Assembly: GCF_014192745.1 (NCBI RefSeq)
Contig: NZ_JACHYJ010000009.1
Location: forward strand, 1 to 64,000
Length of the DNA stretch: 64,000 nt
Direction of reading: 5' to 3'
Source: Luteimonas sp. RC10
Lineage (GTDB): Bacteria > Pseudomonadota > Gammaproteobacteria > Xanthomonadales > Xanthomonadaceae
Both the position numbers and the translations under genes were made by a program. Numbering within the stretch: the stretch's first letter is position 1; each line of letters begins with the position of its first letter. Below are positions 53,953 through 63,677 of this stretch, one piece after another. The notes under the pieces are model-generated. The model worked only from the letters and a program-made list of their open reading frames with translations. It was not told the DNA's origin and made no database searches.

Positions 53953-54953
53953 GCGTCGGCGTCTACGTCGGGCACGTAGCGCTCGACGACCTGCTCGATC
54001 GCGCCGAAGATGCTCGCCCCGGACGCATCGAGCATCTCGATGCGCACGGTGTCGCCGAACGACAGGAACGGCGTCTTCGGCGCGCCATGCTCGAGGGTTT
54101 CGACGACGCGGCGCTCGGCGAAGCACGAGGCGCCCTTGCTGGTATCGGCGTTGGCGATGGTGCCCGAACCGACGATCGTGCCGGCGGTCAGCGGCCGCGT
54201 CCTGGCCGCGTGGGCCACCAGTTGCGCGAAGTCGAACTGCATGTCCACGCCCGCCTCCGGGGCGCCGAACCATTCGCCGTTGACGTGGGTCACCAGCGGC
54301 AGGTGCAGCTTGTGCTCGCGCCAGGCATCGCCCAGCTCGTCCGGCGTCACGAACACCGGACTCAGTGCCGACCTCGGCTTGGCCTGCAGGAAGCCGAAGC
54401 CCTTGGCGAGTTCGCCCGGGATCAGGTTGCGCAGGCTGACGTCGTTGACCAGGCCGACGAGTTGGATATGGCCGGCCGCCTGGACCGGCGTCACGGCCAT
54501 TGGCACATCGTCGGTGACCACGACGATCTCCGCTTCCAGATCGATCCCGTAGTCTTCGCTGGTCACCTTGACCGTGTCGCGCGGGCCGTAGAACCCGGCG
54601 CTGGTCGCCTGGTACATCAGCGGATCGGTATAGAAACTCTCGGGCACCTCGGCGCCGCGCGCGCGACGCACCCGCTCGACGTGCGGCAGGTAGGCGCTGC
54701 CGTCGACGAACTCGTAGGCGCGCGGCAGCGGCGCGGCGAGCCGGACGAGATCGAGGTCGAAGACACCGTCGGCGTCGCCGGCGTTGAGCGATTCGTAGAG
54801 CGCATTGAGCCGGGGCGCGGCGTTCGACCAGTCGTCGAGCGCCTGCTGCAGTGTCGCCGCAACGCCGGTGGCACGCACGGCCGTGGCCAGGTCGCGCGAG
54901 ACGACGATCAGGGTGCCGTCACGGCCGCCCTCCTTCAATGAACCCAGCTTCAT
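53949..54953 (-). CDS. Fumarylacetoacetate hydrolase family protein
   Basis: The product is 334 residues. The FAH fold is visible as YGIDLEAEIVVVTDD, which carries metal-binding acidic residues, then GHIQLVGLVNDVSLR and GSGTIAN. The N-terminal part contains DGSAYLPHVERVRRARG and is of the bacterial 330-residue type rather than the long eukaryotic FAH. It would split fumarylacetoacetate or fumarylpyruvate in tyrosine (homogentisate) or gentisate breakdown, matching the isomerase gene that follows with a four-base overlap. No homogentisate dioxygenase gene is seen in the window. Confidence 0.9.
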   Translation of the reverse strand: MKLGSLKEGGRDGTLIVVSRDLATAVRATGVAATLQQALDDWSNAAPRLNALYESLNAGDADGVFDLDLVRLAAPLPRAYEFVDGSAYLPHVERVRRARGAEVPESFYTDPLMYQATSAGFYGPRDTVKVTSEDYGIDLEAEIVVVTDDVPMAVTPVQAAGHIQLVGLVNDVSLRNLIPGELAKGFGFLQAKPRSALSPVFVTPDELGDAWREHKLHLPLVTHVNGEWFGAPEAGVDMQFDFAQLVAHAARTRPLTAGTIVGSGTIANADTSKGASCFAERRVVETLEHGAPKTPFLSFGDTVRIEMLDASGASIFGAIEQVVERYVPDVDADA

Positions 54954-55011
54954 GGCAACTCCGGTTGGCGTCGGCTATTCGTTGCGATTGTAACCAAGTG
55001 CCGGCCCGCGA

Positions 55012-55746
55012 TCAGTCCTCGCCCTGGAACGCGCCGCTGCGGTAGGTCAGCACCAGAGTATCGCGATGGCCGGTGGCGTCGATCGGCTGGATCGGCGTCG
55101 ATTCGTGGATGACGCGGTGGTCGTCGAGCAGCAATGCCGACCACGGCCGGGTCAGCGTGAAGCGCTGGCCGCTGGGGCCGTCGGCGTCGAAGACGCGGGT
55201 TTCGCCGCCCTTGATGCCCTCGCGGGCGACGAGCAGCACGGCGACGAAATCCACGCCGTCGCGATGCGCACCTTCGGGCGTCGGCCGCCCGATGCCATCG
55301 GTGGTGTCGATGCGGAACTGGTGCGCCTCCACGTACCAAGGCTGGCGTGCGCGGACCTGGTCGAACACCGCGCCGAGCCCGGCGATCAGCGCCGTCCACA
55401 CCGGCGCCGCGGCCGTGGCCGCGTCGACCGGTTCGAACCAGCGATGCATACCGCCGTGCAGCGCGTTGTAGTCCTCCGATTGCCAGTGCGCGCGTCGCGC
55501 CGCCGCGACGAGTTGGTCGCCGCGCTGCACGTAGCAGGCATGGCGGCGCCGGCGATAGCGCCCGCCATCACGCAGGTAGTCGTCGGGCGGCAACGCGTCC
55601 CAGTCGGATCGCAGCGCCTGCAGATCGGCGATCGCGACATCGCACAACGCCGACAGCGCGTCGGGGGCCAGCACCGCGAAACCGTGGGCCTTGAGATCGG
55701 CGACCGCACGCGCGGCGTCGGATAACGGAGGAAGAGGGCTGTGCAT
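55012..55746 (-). CDS. 2OG-Fe dioxygenase family protein
   Basis: The product is 244 residues. The iron ligands are likely H and D in EGAHRDGVDFVAVLL and the distal H in DDHRVIHEST, with RDTLVLTYR providing the 2-oxoglutarate arginine. This pattern fits the 2OG-Fe dioxygenase family of PF10014, some members of which hydroxylate free amino acids such as isoleucine. The substrate here is unknown. The gene stands alone, about 58 bases from the FAH gene on the same strand. Confidence 0.8.
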   Translation of the reverse strand: MHSPLPPLSDAARAVADLKAHGFAVLAPDALSALCDVAIADLQALRSDWDALPPDDYLRDGGRYRRRRHACYVQRGDQLVAAARRAHWQSEDYNALHGGMHRWFEPVDAATAAAPVWTALIAGLGAVFDQVRARQPWYVEAHQFRIDTTDGIGRPTPEGAHRDGVDFVAVLLVAREGIKGGETRVFDADGPSGQRFTLTRPWSALLLDDHRVIHESTPIQPIDATGHRDTLVLTYRSGAFQGED

Positions 55747-55818
55747 CGGCGGATTCTAGGGCGTGGAACCGGCCTGCGGACGAGCGCGTTTGCTGGGACA
55801 AGCGCGAATGTCCGCGCA

Positions 55819-55845
55819 AGAAAAAGCCCGCCTTTCGGCGGGCTT
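55819..55845 (-). terminator. Intrinsic terminator of tRNA-Gln
   Basis: Read on the minus strand, AAGCCCGCC (55845-55837) pairs with GGCGGGCTT (55832-55824) around a GAAA loop and is followed by TTTTTC-type sequence. The 9-bp stem starts nine bases after the tRNA CCA end. It is a classic rho-independent terminator. Confidence 0.85.
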
Positions 55846-55853
55846 CTCGTAGA

Positions 55854-55928
55854 TGGCAGCCCCGGATGGATTCGAACCACCGAATGCCTGAGTCAGAGTC
55901 AGGTGCCTTACCGCTTGGCGACGGGGCT
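55854..55928 (-). tRNA. tRNA-Gln (anticodon CUG)
   Basis: Seventy-five bases fold as a cloverleaf: acceptor AGCCCCG/CGGGGCT, D arm GCC-AAGCGGTAA-GGC, anticodon stem CCTGA/TCAGG with loop CTCTGAC (anticodon CTG), and T arm GGTGG-TTCGAAT-CCATC. It ends in a discriminator G and an encoded CCA. The D and anticodon arms closely match E. coli tRNA-Gln. It reads CAG, the main glutamine codon of this GC-rich genome. It lies downstream of rpsI on the same strand and has its own terminator. Confidence 0.96.
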
Positions 55929-55980
55929 ATGACGCTATTGTACCGCTGAAACCGCAAAAAATCGCAAGTCCCGGCGATGC

Positions 55981-56007
55981 CGGATCCACGCATCGCGCGT
56001 GGATCCG
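55981..56007 (-). terminator. Stem-loop downstream of rpsI
   Basis: CGGATCCACGC (55981-55991) and GCGTGGATCCG (55997-56007) form an 11-bp perfect stem with a five-base loop, starting 12 bases after the rpsI stop. On the minus strand a second small hairpin and a run of six T (55955-55960 region) follow. It may be the rplM-rpsI terminator, or a processing site if tRNA-Gln is cotranscribed. Confidence 0.55.
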
Positions 56008-56018
56008 AACCCGCGCGA

Positions 56019-56411
56019 TCAGCGCTTGGAGAACTGCGTGGCGCGGCGAGCCTTGTGCAGACCGACCTTCTTGCGCTCGACTTCGCGCGCGTCGCGGGTC
56101 ATGAACCCGGCCTTGCGCAGTTCGGTCTTCAGCGTTTCGTCGTATTCGACAAGCGCGCGCGCGATGCCCAGGCGGATCGCACCGGCCTGGCCGGTGGTGC
56201 CGCCGCCGGTGGCGGTGACGACGACGTCGAAGGTCTCGGTGTTCTGGGTCAGCTCGAGCGGCTGGCGCACGATCATGCGCGCGGTCTCACGGCCGAAGAA
56301 CTCGTCGAGCGGACGGTCGTTGACGGTGATCTTGCCGCTGCCCTTGCGCAGGAACACGCGGGCGACGGAGGACTTGCGACGGCCGGTGCCGTAATTCTGG
56401 GTGATAGCCAT
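56019..56411 (-). CDS. rpsI: 30S ribosomal protein S9 (uS9)
   Basis: The product is 130 residues with the S9 signature [19 protein letters not shown] and the conserved basic tail ending in QFSKR, whose final residues contact the P-site tRNA. The start region reads [14 protein letters not shown]. It follows rplM by three bases in the universal rplM-rpsI order. The promoter is the one in front of rplM. Confidence 0.98.
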   Translation of the reverse strand: MAITQNYGTGRRKSSVARVFLRKGSGKITVNDRPLDEFFGRETARMIVRQPLELTQNTETFDVVVTATGGGTTGQAGAIRLGIARALVEYDETLKTELRKAGFMTRDAREVERKKVGLHKARRATQFSKR

Positions 56412-56414
56412 GAC

Positions 56415-56843
56415 TTAGAGTTCCAGGGGCTGCGGCTGCTGGGCGGCGTGCGGATGCTCGGCACCCTTGTACACCTTGAGCTTGCGGTACATGGCACGGC
56501 CGAGCGTGTTCTTCGGCAGCATGCCCTTGACGGCGATCTCGATCACGCGTTCGGGGTGGCGCTCGAGCGCCTGGCCCAGCGATTCGGTCTTGAGGTTGCC
56601 GATGTAGCCCGTGAAACGGTGGTAGAGCTTGTCGGTCATCTTCTTGCCGGTCACCGCGATCTTCTCGGCGTTGATCACGACGATGTAGTCGCCGGTATCG
56701 ACGTGCGGGGTGTAGACGGGCTTGTGCTTGCCGCGCAGGCGGTGGGCGATTTCCGCGCTCAGGCGGCCCAGCGTCTTGCCGGTGGCGTCGACGAGATACC
56801 AGTCGCGCTGGACGGTCTCGGACTTGGCGGTGAAAGTCTTCAT
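56415..56843 (-). CDS. rplM: 50S ribosomal protein L13 (uL13)
   Basis: The product is 142 residues. It has the conserved [20 protein letters not shown] start, [16 protein letters not shown] and the L13 signature region [22 protein letters not shown]. The ATG at 56843 gives the normal length; the upstream open frame is the leader. The leader is about 90 bases long, enough for an autoregulatory structure, though I could not model one. It is the first gene of the operon with rpsI. Confidence 0.98.
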   Translation of the reverse strand: MKTFTAKSETVQRDWYLVDATGKTLGRLSAEIAHRLRGKHKPVYTPHVDTGDYIVVINAEKIAVTGKKMTDKLYHRFTGYIGNLKTESLGQALERHPERVIEIAVKGMLPKNTLGRAMYRKLKVYKGAEHPHAAQQPQPLEL

Positions 56844-56940
56844 GACGGGTTGGTACTCGGTCGGTGACTGGTCGGGCTGATTGCGCCGGTGGCCGGCGGA
56901 ACTTCGCCTCGCGTTGTGTACGGTGCAGCAAAGAGGCGGG

Positions 56941-56969
56941 ATGATAGCGCGACCGGTCATCGCGCGCAA
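56941..56969 (-). promoter_or_regulatory. Predicted sigma-70 promoter of rplM-rpsI
   Basis: On the minus strand TTGCGC (56969-56964) and TATCAT (56946-56941) are separated by exactly 17 bases. The -10 matches four of six and the -35 four of six consensus bases. Transcription would start near 56934, about 90 bases before the rplM start codon. Confidence 0.55.
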
Positions 56970-57047
56970 CCAAGGCCCTGGACCGCGCTGGCATCGGCTG
57001 CCCGCACCGCAGACAATGGACCGCCCCGGACACCTGGAGCCACCGCG

Positions 57048-57695
57048 ATGTCATCGTCCCGATCGAGGTTCGGCCCGCTCGACCAGGTCCTGGTCGAAAC
57101 CCAGCGCGCGCTGGAGACAGTCTTCGGCAATCCGCCCGCCGCCCGGCCCAACCCGGCAGCCGACACCCCCGACGTCGTGCTCGACCCGTCTGAGCGCCGC
57201 CATGCGGCCGGACTGATGCGCATCAACCACGTCGGCGAAGTCTGCGCCCAGGGGTTGTACTTCGGGCAGGCCGCGGTCGCCCGCGAGCCCGACACCCGCG
57301 ACCATCTGCTCGAGGCCGCGCAGGAGGAAACCGACCACCTGGCCTGGTGCGCGCAGCGTCTGCGCGAGCTCGACAGCCGGCCCAGCATGTTCAACCCGCT
57401 GTGGTACGGCGGCAGCTACGCGCTCGGCGTGCTCGCCGGGCTGCGCGGCGACGGCTGGAACCTCGGCTTCGTGGTCGAGACCGAGCGCCAGGTGGAAGCC
57501 CATCTGGACGAGCACTTGGAAACGTTGCCACCGGCCGACGCGCGCAGCCGCGACATCCTGCGGCAGATGAAGGAGGACGAGGCCCGGCACGCCGACCACG
57601 CCGAACTGGCCGGCGCCCGCGCGCTGCCCTGGCCGATTCCCTCGCTGATGTCGGCCGCCTCGTCGGTGATGAAGACGGTGGCGTACCGGCTGTAG
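57048..57695 (+). CDS. coq7: 2-polyprenyl-3-methyl-6-methoxy-1,4-benzoquinone monooxygenase
   Basis: The product is a 215-residue di-iron hydroxylase of ubiquinone synthesis. The ligand motifs are complete: [20 protein letters not shown] (E and ExxH region), [27 protein letters not shown] and [11 protein letters not shown]. It performs the C6 hydroxylation late in ubiquinone formation. The Coq7 form is the usual alternative to UbiF. The ATG at 57048 follows a CTGGAG. It is divergent from rplM and convergent with speD, with a strong stem-loop in between. Confidence 0.95.
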   Translation: MSSSRSRFGPLDQVLVETQRALETVFGNPPAARPNPAADTPDVVLDPSERRHAAGLMRINHVGEVCAQGLYFGQAAVAREPDTRDHLLEAAQEETDHLAWCAQRLRELDSRPSMFNPLWYGGSYALGVLAGLRGDGWNLGFVVETERQVEAHLDEHLETLPPADARSRDILRQMKEDEARHADHAELAGARALPWPIPSLMSAASSVMKTVAYRL

Positions 57696-57791
57696 CGCCA
57701 GGGCCCTGACGGGCGATCGGTCGCGGGCGATGCGACGCGGCAGGCGCCCGGCGTCGGCCAAGCCCGCATTCGGATCGCCGCACGCTCCAAA

Positions 57792-57826
57792 CGAAAACGG
57801 CCCCGCATCACGCGAGGCCGTTTTCG
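57792..57826. terminator. Bidirectional terminator between coq7 and speD
   Basis: CGAAAACGGCC (57792-57802) pairs perfectly with GGCCGTTTTCG (57816-57826); a further CGC/GCG pair can form inside the loop. Both arms carry A or T runs at the base of the stem, so the structure can work as an intrinsic terminator on both strands. It lies between convergent stop codons. Confidence 0.75.
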
Positions 57827-57856
57827 AATCATGCATCGCCGATCACGGCGCCTGCG

Positions 57857-58648
57857 TCAGTCGACGAGGTTGCGCCCGTGGTAGAGCTCCTCGATCTCGC
57901 GCTTGAGGCGCGCCTCGATCTTCATCCGGTCCTTGAATGACAGGTTGCGCGCCTTCTCCTCGAACAGGTACTGGTCGAGGTCGAAATCCTTGAGGTGCAT
58001 CTTCGTGTGGAAGATGTTCTCCTGGTAGACATTCACATCGAGCGCGTCGTAGCGCGACTTGATGTTCTTGGCCAGGTAGTCCTGGATCGAATTGATCTTG
58101 TGGTCGATGTAGTGCTTCTTGCCCTTCACGTCGCGGGTGAAGCCGCGCACACGGTAGTCCATGACCACGATGTCCGACTCGAGGCTCTCGATCAGGTAGT
58201 TGAGCGCCTTGAGCGGCGAGATCACGCCGCACGTCGCCACATCGATGTCGGCGCGGAAGGTCGCGATGCCGTTGTCGGGGTGGGTCTCGGGATAGGTGTG
58301 GACGGTGATGTGCGACTTGTCGAGGTGCGCGACCACCGCGTCGGAGATCACGCCCTTGGCGTCCTTGCGGTCGATCACCGGTTCTTCGGAGATCAGGATC
58401 GTCACCGACGCGCCCTGGGGCTCGTAGTCCTGACGGGCGACGTGCAGGATGTTCGCGCCGATGATCTCCGCGACATCGGTCAGGATCTGCGTCAGCCGGT
58501 CGGCGTTGTAGACCTCATCGATGTAGGCGATATAGCGCTGGCGCTCGTCCTCGGACGAGGCGTAGCACACGTCGTAGATGTTGAACGACAGGGCCTTGGT
58601 CAGGTTGTTGAAACCCTGGAGCTTCAGGCGCGGGAGCGGTTTGACCAC
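57857..58648 (-). CDS. speD: S-adenosylmethionine decarboxylase proenzyme
   Basis: The product is a 263-residue pyruvoyl enzyme of spermidine synthesis. The self-cleavage site is the K-S bond in [16 protein letters not shown] (about residue 112); the new serine becomes the pyruvoyl group. It is the long E. coli-like type, with [19 protein letters not shown] and [18 protein letters not shown]. The start is GTG at 58648 (M-V-K-P-L-P), which matches the family start and length. It is divergent from clp with 135 bases between, an arrangement known in Xanthomonas. Confidence 0.95.
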   Translation of the reverse strand: MVKPLPRLKLQGFNNLTKALSFNIYDVCYASSEDERQRYIAYIDEVYNADRLTQILTDVAEIIGANILHVARQDYEPQGASVTILISEEPVIDRKDAKGVISDAVVAHLDKSHITVHTYPETHPDNGIATFRADIDVATCGVISPLKALNYLIESLESDIVVMDYRVRGFTRDVKGKKHYIDHKINSIQDYLAKNIKSRYDALDVNVYQENIFHTKMHLKDFDLDQYLFEEKARNLSFKDRMKIEARLKREIEELYHGRNLVD

Positions 58649-58783
58649 AGCGGTCGACCCTCGGGGGTTGGGCGAAACGGCGATTATGCGGCAAACCGGG
58701 GCCCGCTCGCGACCTCGGCGCATCGCGGTTTGCCCCCGACCGGCCGACCGCCTACTCTTCGGCATTCCCCGCTGCGATGCCTC

Positions 58784-59473
58784 ATGCCCTCCGATCCCGT
58801 GGCCCTGATCAATTCCCATGTTCGCACGCCGCATCCGATGTCGCCGTCGGCAGCGGCCATCGAACGCTTCCTCGCCCACTGCCACCGCCGCCGCTATCCG
58901 CCGCGCAGCGAGGTGTTCCGCCCCGGCGATCCGGCGGGCACGCTGTACTACGTGGTGAGCGGCTCGGTCAGCATCATCACCGAGGAGGAGGACGGCCGCG
59001 AACTGGTGCTGGGGTACTTCGGGCCGGGCGAGATGGTCGGCGAGATGGGCCTGTTCATCGAATCTGACGTGCGCGAGGTCATCCTGCGCACCCGGACCCA
59101 GTGCGAGCTGGCCGAGATCAGCTACGAGCGGCTCTATCAGCTGTTCGAGACCACGCTGGCGGGCGATGCCACCTCGATCATGTATGCGATCGGCGCCCAG
59201 CTCTCGCGCCGGCTGCTCGACACCAGCCGCAAGGCCGGCCGGCTGGCGTTCCTGGATGTCACCGACCGCATCGTGCGCACGCTGCACGACCTGACCCGGG
59301 AGCCGGATGCGATGAGCCACCCACAGGGCACCCAGTTGCGGATCTCGAGACAGGAGCTGGCCCGGCTGGTCGGCTGCTCGCGCGAGATGGCCGGCCGGGT
59401 GCTCAAGAAGCTGCAGGCCGACGGCAAGCTGACCGCCCGCGGCAAGACCATCGTGCTGTTCGGGACGCGGTAG
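58784..59473 (+). CDS. clp: CRP-like protein Clp, global regulator
   Basis: The product is a 229-residue CRP/FNR-family regulator. The cyclic-nucleotide fold (about 20-140) has [37 protein letters not shown], and the helix-turn-helix (about 175-205) has [23 protein letters not shown]. It closely follows Xanthomonas Clp, which binds DNA freely and is released by cyclic-di-GMP, controlling extracellular enzymes, exopolysaccharide and pili. The ATG at 58784 gives 229 residues, the Xanthomonas length; an internal ATG at 58838 is less likely. A GNAT gene follows after five bases. Confidence 0.95.
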   Translation: MPSDPVALINSHVRTPHPMSPSAAAIERFLAHCHRRRYPPRSEVFRPGDPAGTLYYVVSGSVSIITEEEDGRELVLGYFGPGEMVGEMGLFIESDVREVILRTRTQCELAEISYERLYQLFETTLAGDATSIMYAIGAQLSRRLLDTSRKAGRLAFLDVTDRIVRTLHDLTREPDAMSHPQGTQLRISRQELARLVGCSREMAGRVLKKLQADGKLTARGKTIVLFGTR

Positions 59474-59478
59474 ACGCC

Positions 59479-59952
59479 ATGAGCACCGGACATTTCGCAC
59501 CGCGCGGCGATCTGCCCGACGCCGATCTGCGCAGCGCGTCGGCCATCGACGCCGACGACGTCGCCGCCCTGCTCTCGGAGCTGGGCTATCCCTGCGGCGT
59601 GGACGACGCGCGCGAGCGCATCCTGGCGGTCACCGCCAACGACCGCCAGGCGCTTGTGGTCGCACGCAGCGGTGGCCGGGTCTGCGGGCTGGTCGCGCTG
59701 GACTTCATGTACTACCTGCCGCTGGGCACCACCACCTGCAGGATCACCGCGCTGGTGGTCACCGATACCGCGAAGGGCCAAGGGCTGGGCCGCCAGCTGC
59801 TGAAGGAGGCCGAGCGTCGCGCGCGCTTCGCCGGCGCGGCGCGGCTGGAACTGACCAGCGGCTCGCAGCGCACCGATGCGCACGCGTTCTACCGGGCCTG
59901 CGGCTTCTCCGATGGCACCCTGCGCTTCATCAAGCGGCTCGGCGACGCCTGA
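59479..59952 (+). CDS. GNAT family N-acetyltransferase
   Basis: The product is 157 residues with the acetyl-CoA motif [23 protein letters not shown] and the C-terminal [19 protein letters not shown]. The length and motif order are normal for a small GNAT enzyme. The substrate is unknown. Its start is five bases after the clp stop, so it is likely made from the same transcript as the regulator. Confidence 0.88.
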   Translation: MSTGHFAPRGDLPDADLRSASAIDADDVAALLSELGYPCGVDDARERILAVTANDRQALVVARSGGRVCGLVALDFMYYLPLGTTTCRITALVVTDTAKGQGLGRQLLKEAERRARFAGAARLELTSGSQRTDAHAFYRACGFSDGTLRFIKRLGDA

Positions 59953-60014
59953 TCCTTCGACAGCGCGCCCCTTGGGCGCCGTATGCTGTGGCCGACCATC
60001 GCAACGGACCGCAC

Positions 60015-60767
60015 ATGACGCTCGGCGACCAATTCCTGTTCTTCGTGCTGGTCGGCCTGGCCGCGCAGCTGATCGATGGTGCGCTGGGCATGGCGTTCGG
60101 GCTGGTGTCCTCCTCGGTGCTGCTGAGCATGGGCGTGCCGCCGGCGGCGGTGAGCGCCAGCGTGCACACCGCCGAAGTGTTCACCACCGGCGCTTCGGGC
60201 GTGTCGCACCTGGCGATGCGCAATGTCGACCGGCGGCTGTTCTTCCGCCTGGCGATCCCGGGCATGGTCGGCGGTGTGCTCGGCGCTTATGTCCTGACCC
60301 GATTGCCTGGCGACGTGGTCCGCCCGTTCATCTACGCCTATCTGCTGGTGCTCTCGGTGCTGATCCTGCTGCGCGCGGCGGGTCGGATGCTGCCCCGGCG
60401 CGAGGTGCAGCGGGTGCCGCTGCTCGGCTTCGTGGCCGGCCTGCTCGATGCCAGCGGCGGTGGCGGCTGGGGCCCGGTCGCGACCTCGACGCTGCTCGCG
60501 CGCGGCGGCACGGCGCGCACGACGATCGGCACCGTCAACGCCGCCGAGTTCCTGGTCACGTTGTCGATCTCGGTCACGTTCTTCCTGACCATCGGCCTGC
60601 AGCACCTGGACGTGGTGCTCGGCCTGCTGGTCGGCGGCATGATCGCCGCGCCGCTGGCGGCGCTGTTCGTGCGCCATGTGCGCGAGCGCTGGGTGTTGCT
60701 GGCGGTGGGCGTGCTGGTGATGGCGATCAGCCTCTACCAGATCGGCCGGTCGCTACTGCCCGGCTGA
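60015..60767 (+). CDS. TauE/SafE family sulfite/organosulfonate exporter
   Basis: The product is a 250-residue membrane protein with about eight spans. The first repeat has [23 protein letters not shown] and the second [24 protein letters not shown], both TauE/SafE hallmarks. Family members export sulfite, sulfoacetate and related anions. The substrate here is unknown. Its last 15 bases overlap the end of the trpC-HAD gene on the other strand. Confidence 0.88.
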   Translation: MTLGDQFLFFVLVGLAAQLIDGALGMAFGLVSSSVLLSMGVPPAAVSASVHTAEVFTTGASGVSHLAMRNVDRRLFFRLAIPGMVGGVLGAYVLTRLPGDVVRPFIYAYLLVLSVLILLRAAGRMLPRREVQRVPLLGFVAGLLDASGGGGWGPVATSTLLARGGTARTTIGTVNAAEFLVTLSISVTFFLTIGLQHLDVVLGLLVGGMIAAPLAALFVRHVRERWVLLAVGVLVMAISLYQIGRSLLPG

Positions 60768-62465
60768 GCCTGCCGGGGTGCCGGCGCGATCGCGGCAGCC
60801 CCAGTTGAGGATCGGTGTGCCTGACGGCAGCACGCGCCGGAACATCGCCACCGCGCCCGCCTTCGGGTTGACCACCACCGGGTTTGCCGCCGCCTTGAGC
60901 AGCGGCAGGTCCGCGCTCGAATCGGAATAGGCGATGTCGATGTCGCCGTAGCCGCGCTCGCGCAGCATGCGCATCTTCTCCTCGGCGTGGCAGTGACGCG
61001 TGGCCACGACCGCGCCGAGCTTGGGGCCCACCGCGGTGCCGATCACCGGCACGGTCTCGTGCGCCACGAAGGCCAGGATCGCGCGCGCCAGTTCGGGCGG
61101 CGCACCGGTCGCCACGACCACGCGGTCGCCGGCTTCGCGGTGGCCGTGCAGCACCTCGAGCGCCACCGGCAGCAGCCGCGGGCGGATCTGGTCGGCATGA
61201 CGGGCGACGTAGAGATCGATCAGGCGATCCAGCGACCCGCGGCTGTTCAGACCCACGGTGCCGATCCACGCGTAGCCGGAGATGCCGTAACGGCGGGTCG
61301 GCAGGCAGGCGATCATCGGCCCGAGCAGCGGCGTGGCCAGCAGTGCCAGCGCCGTGCGCCAGGCGCTGCGGCGGATCAGCCAGCCGAACAGGTGTGTGCC
61401 CGAATCGCCGTCGTAGAGGGTGTGGTCGAAGTCGAAGACCACGGTGCGCGGCGCAGCGGCGGCCTGTGCATCGGTGGCCGGCCCGCCGGCCGCGGCGGCA
61501 GCTGGCGTCAGCAACCCGGCCAGCGTCGGCGCGGCATCGTTGACAGGCGCGTCGCCGGACGAGGCCTGGGCCGGATCGCTGGCCTCGACGATCACCGCGG
61601 TCAGCGGCGCACGCGGCGCATCCGCTTCATCCGGTGCCTGCGGCGGCGGCGCGATGACCTCGGGCGGCGGCAGGGCCGGCGAGAACAAGGCACCGAGCGC
61701 GGCGCCGGGATCGGGCGCGCGCATGAAGGCTTCGCCGACCAGGAAAGCGTCGATGCCCGCCTCGCGCATCCGCGCAACGTCGTCGGCCGTATGGATGCCG
61801 CTCTCGGTGACCAGGCGCCGATCGCGCGGCACTGCGCCCTGCAGCGACAGCGTGGTGTCGAGCGAGACCTCGAAGCTGCGCAGGCTGCGGTTGTTGATGC
61901 CCAGCAGCGGCGACGGCACCTGCAGCGCGCGTTCGAGCTCGTCGATGTCATGCACCTCGACCAGCACGTCGAGGTCCAGCGACATCGCCAGCCCGGCCAA
62001 CTCGGCCAGCGCGCGGTCGTCGAGCGCGGCGACGATCAGCAGGATGCAGTCGGCGCCGAGCGCGCGCGACTCGTGGACCTGCCAGGGATCGACGATGAAA
62101 TCCTTGCGCAGCACCGGCAGCGAGCAGGCGGCGCGCGCCTGCACCAGATAGTCGTCGGCGCCCTGGAAGAAGTCGATGTCGGTCAGCACCGACAGGCAAG
62201 CCGCACCGCCGGCCGCGTAGCTGCGGGCGATGTCGGCGGGGCGAAAGTCCGGGCGAATCACGCCCTTCGACGGGCTGGCCTTCTTGATCTCGGCGATCAC
62301 CGCCGCATCGCCTGCGGCGATTCTGGCCTCGATCGCCGCGGCGAACCCACGGACCGGGCCGGCATCGGCCGCGCGCGCCGCGATCTCGGCCAGCGGGCAG
62401 GCGGCGCGACGAGCGGCGACTTCTTCGTGTTTGCGCGCGACGATGCGCTGCAGGACGTCGTTCAA
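60753..62465 (-). CDS. trpC: Indole-3-glycerol-phosphate synthase fused to a HAD phosphatase
   Basis: The product is 570 residues with two enzymes. Residues 1-260 are Trp[45 protein letters not shown] and [10 protein letters not shown], with the catalytic lysines and glutamate present. A Pro/Ala-rich linker (about 261-340) leads to a HAD-IB-type phosphatase (341-570) with [20 protein letters not shown] and [12 protein letters not shown], reminiscent of PgpC or SerB-like enzymes. No stop or frameshift lies between. The start is uncertain: TTG at 62465 fits the conserved L-N-D-V start. It follows trpD by 76 bases and serves tryptophan synthesis. Confidence 0.88.
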   Translation of the reverse strand: MNDVLQRIVARKHEEVAARRAACPLAEIAARAADAGPVRGFAAAIEARIAAGDAAVIAEIKKASPSKGVIRPDFRPADIARSYAAGGAACLSVLTDIDFFQGADDYLVQARAACSLPVLRKDFIVDPWQVHESRALGADCILLIVAALDDRALAELAGLAMSLDLDVLVEVHDIDELERALQVPSPLLGINNRSLRSFEVSLDTTLSLQGAVPRDRRLVTESGIHTADDVARMREAGIDAFLVGEAFMRAPDPGAALGALFSPALPPPEVIAPPPQAPDEADAPRAPLTAVIVEASDPAQASSGDAPVNDAAPTLAGLLTPAAAAAGGPATDAQAAAAPRTVVFDFDHTLYDGDSGTHLFGWLIRRSAWRTALALLATPLLGPMIACLPTRRYGISGYAWIGTVGLNSRGSLDRLIDLYVARHADQIRPRLLPVALEVLHGHREAGDRVVVATGAPPELARAILAFVAHETVPVIGTAVGPKLGAVVATRHCHAEEKMRMLRERGYGDIDIAYSDSSADLPLLKAAANPVVVNPKAGAVAMFRRVLPSGTPILNWGCRDRAGTPAGSAGQ

Positions 62466-62541
62466 GATCGTAGAACCGCGGCGGACGGGCAGGGCCGCCC
62501 AAGATACCGCAGGTGATGCCGCCGCCGGGCGCCGGGCCCGA

Positions 62542-63579
62542 TCAATGGGCCCGACCGTTGGTCGCCGCCACGAACGCGTCGAGCCGCGCACGCGCACCGC
62601 CGTCGGCGATCGCCTTGTGCGCGCGCGTAACGCCATCGGCGATCGAGTCGGCCACGCCGGCGACATACAGCGCCGCGCCGGCGTTGAGGCAGACGATGTC
62701 GCGTGCCAGCCCCGGCGTGTCGTCGAGTGCGGCCAGCAGCAGCGCCTTCGATTCGGCCGCGTCGGCGACCCGCAGGTTGCGGCTGGCCGCCATCGCGATG
62801 CCAAAGTCCTCGGGATGGATCTCGTACTCGTGCACCTGCCCGTCGCGCAGTTCGCCGACCAGGGTGCCGGCGCCCAGCGAGATCTCGTCCATGCCATCGC
62901 GCCCCCAGACCACCAGCGCGCGCTCGGCGCCCAACTCCCGCAGCACGCGGACCTGGATGCCGACCAAGTCGGGATGGAACACCCCCATCAGGATGTTCGG
63001 TGCGCCGGCCGGATTGGTCAGCGGGCCGAGGATGTTGAAGATCGTGCGCACGCCCATCTCGCGTCGCACCGGGGCGACGACCTGCATCGCCGGGTGGTGC
63101 ACCGGTGCAAACATGAAGCCGATCCCGGTGCGCGCGATGCAATCGGCGACCGCCTCGGGCTGCAGGTCGATGCGCGCGCCCAGCGCCTCGAGCACGTCGG
63201 CGCTGCCCGATTTCGACGACACGCTGCGGTTGCCGTGCTTGGCGACCTTGGCGCCCGCCGCGGCGACCACGAACATGCTCGCCGTGGAGATGTTGAAGGT
63301 GTGCGCGCCGTCGCCGCCGGTGCCGACGATGTCGACCAGTTGCACGCGGTCGTCCTCGGCGAGTGGCACCGGCAATGCGAACTCGCGCATGACCTGCGCC
63401 GCCCCCGCGATTTCGTCGACGGTCTCCTTCTTGACCCGCAGGCCCGACAGGATCGCCGCCGTCATCAGCGGCGAGACCTCGCCGCGCATGATCTGGCGCA
63501 TCAGCTCGACCATCTCGTCGCGGAAGATCTCGCGGTGCTCGATCGTCCGTTGCAGGGCTTCGTGGGGGGTGATGGGCAT
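62542..63579 (-). CDS. trpD: Anthranilate phosphoribosyltransferase
   Basis: The product is 345 residues. The PRPP-binding signature [17 protein letters not shown] is at about residue 80, followed by [21 protein letters not shown] and the anthranilate-binding [15 protein letters not shown]. It transfers phosphoribose to anthranilate in tryptophan synthesis. The ATG at 63579 gives M-P-I-T-P-H, the family start; the longer frame to 63822 is not conserved in type. It stands before trpC. trpE and trpG are not in the window, and a different gene lies upstream. Confidence 0.95.
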   Translation of the reverse strand: MPITPHEALQRTIEHREIFRDEMVELMRQIMRGEVSPLMTAAILSGLRVKKETVDEIAGAAQVMREFALPVPLAEDDRVQLVDIVGTGGDGAHTFNISTASMFVVAAAGAKVAKHGNRSVSSKSGSADVLEALGARIDLQPEAVADCIARTGIGFMFAPVHHPAMQVVAPVRREMGVRTIFNILGPLTNPAGAPNILMGVFHPDLVGIQVRVLRELGAERALVVWGRDGMDEISLGAGTLVGELRDGQVHEYEIHPEDFGIAMAASRNLRVADAAESKALLLAALDDTPGLARDIVCLNAGAALYVAGVADSIADGVTRAHKAIADGGARARLDAFVAATNGRAH

Positions 63580-63677
63580 CGCGACGCGGACTCCTGGCGC
63601 AGGCTGACGCTGCAGATTGTCGCCGATCCCGGCGCCGTGCCCGCAATTGCAGGGCACGAACGCTGGCGCGCTGCCGC

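Noticed and set aside
62466..62897. N-terminal extension of TrpC to 62897
   Set aside because: This stretch overlaps the end of trpD in another frame and gives a low-complexity product; the TrpC fold starts at about 62465.
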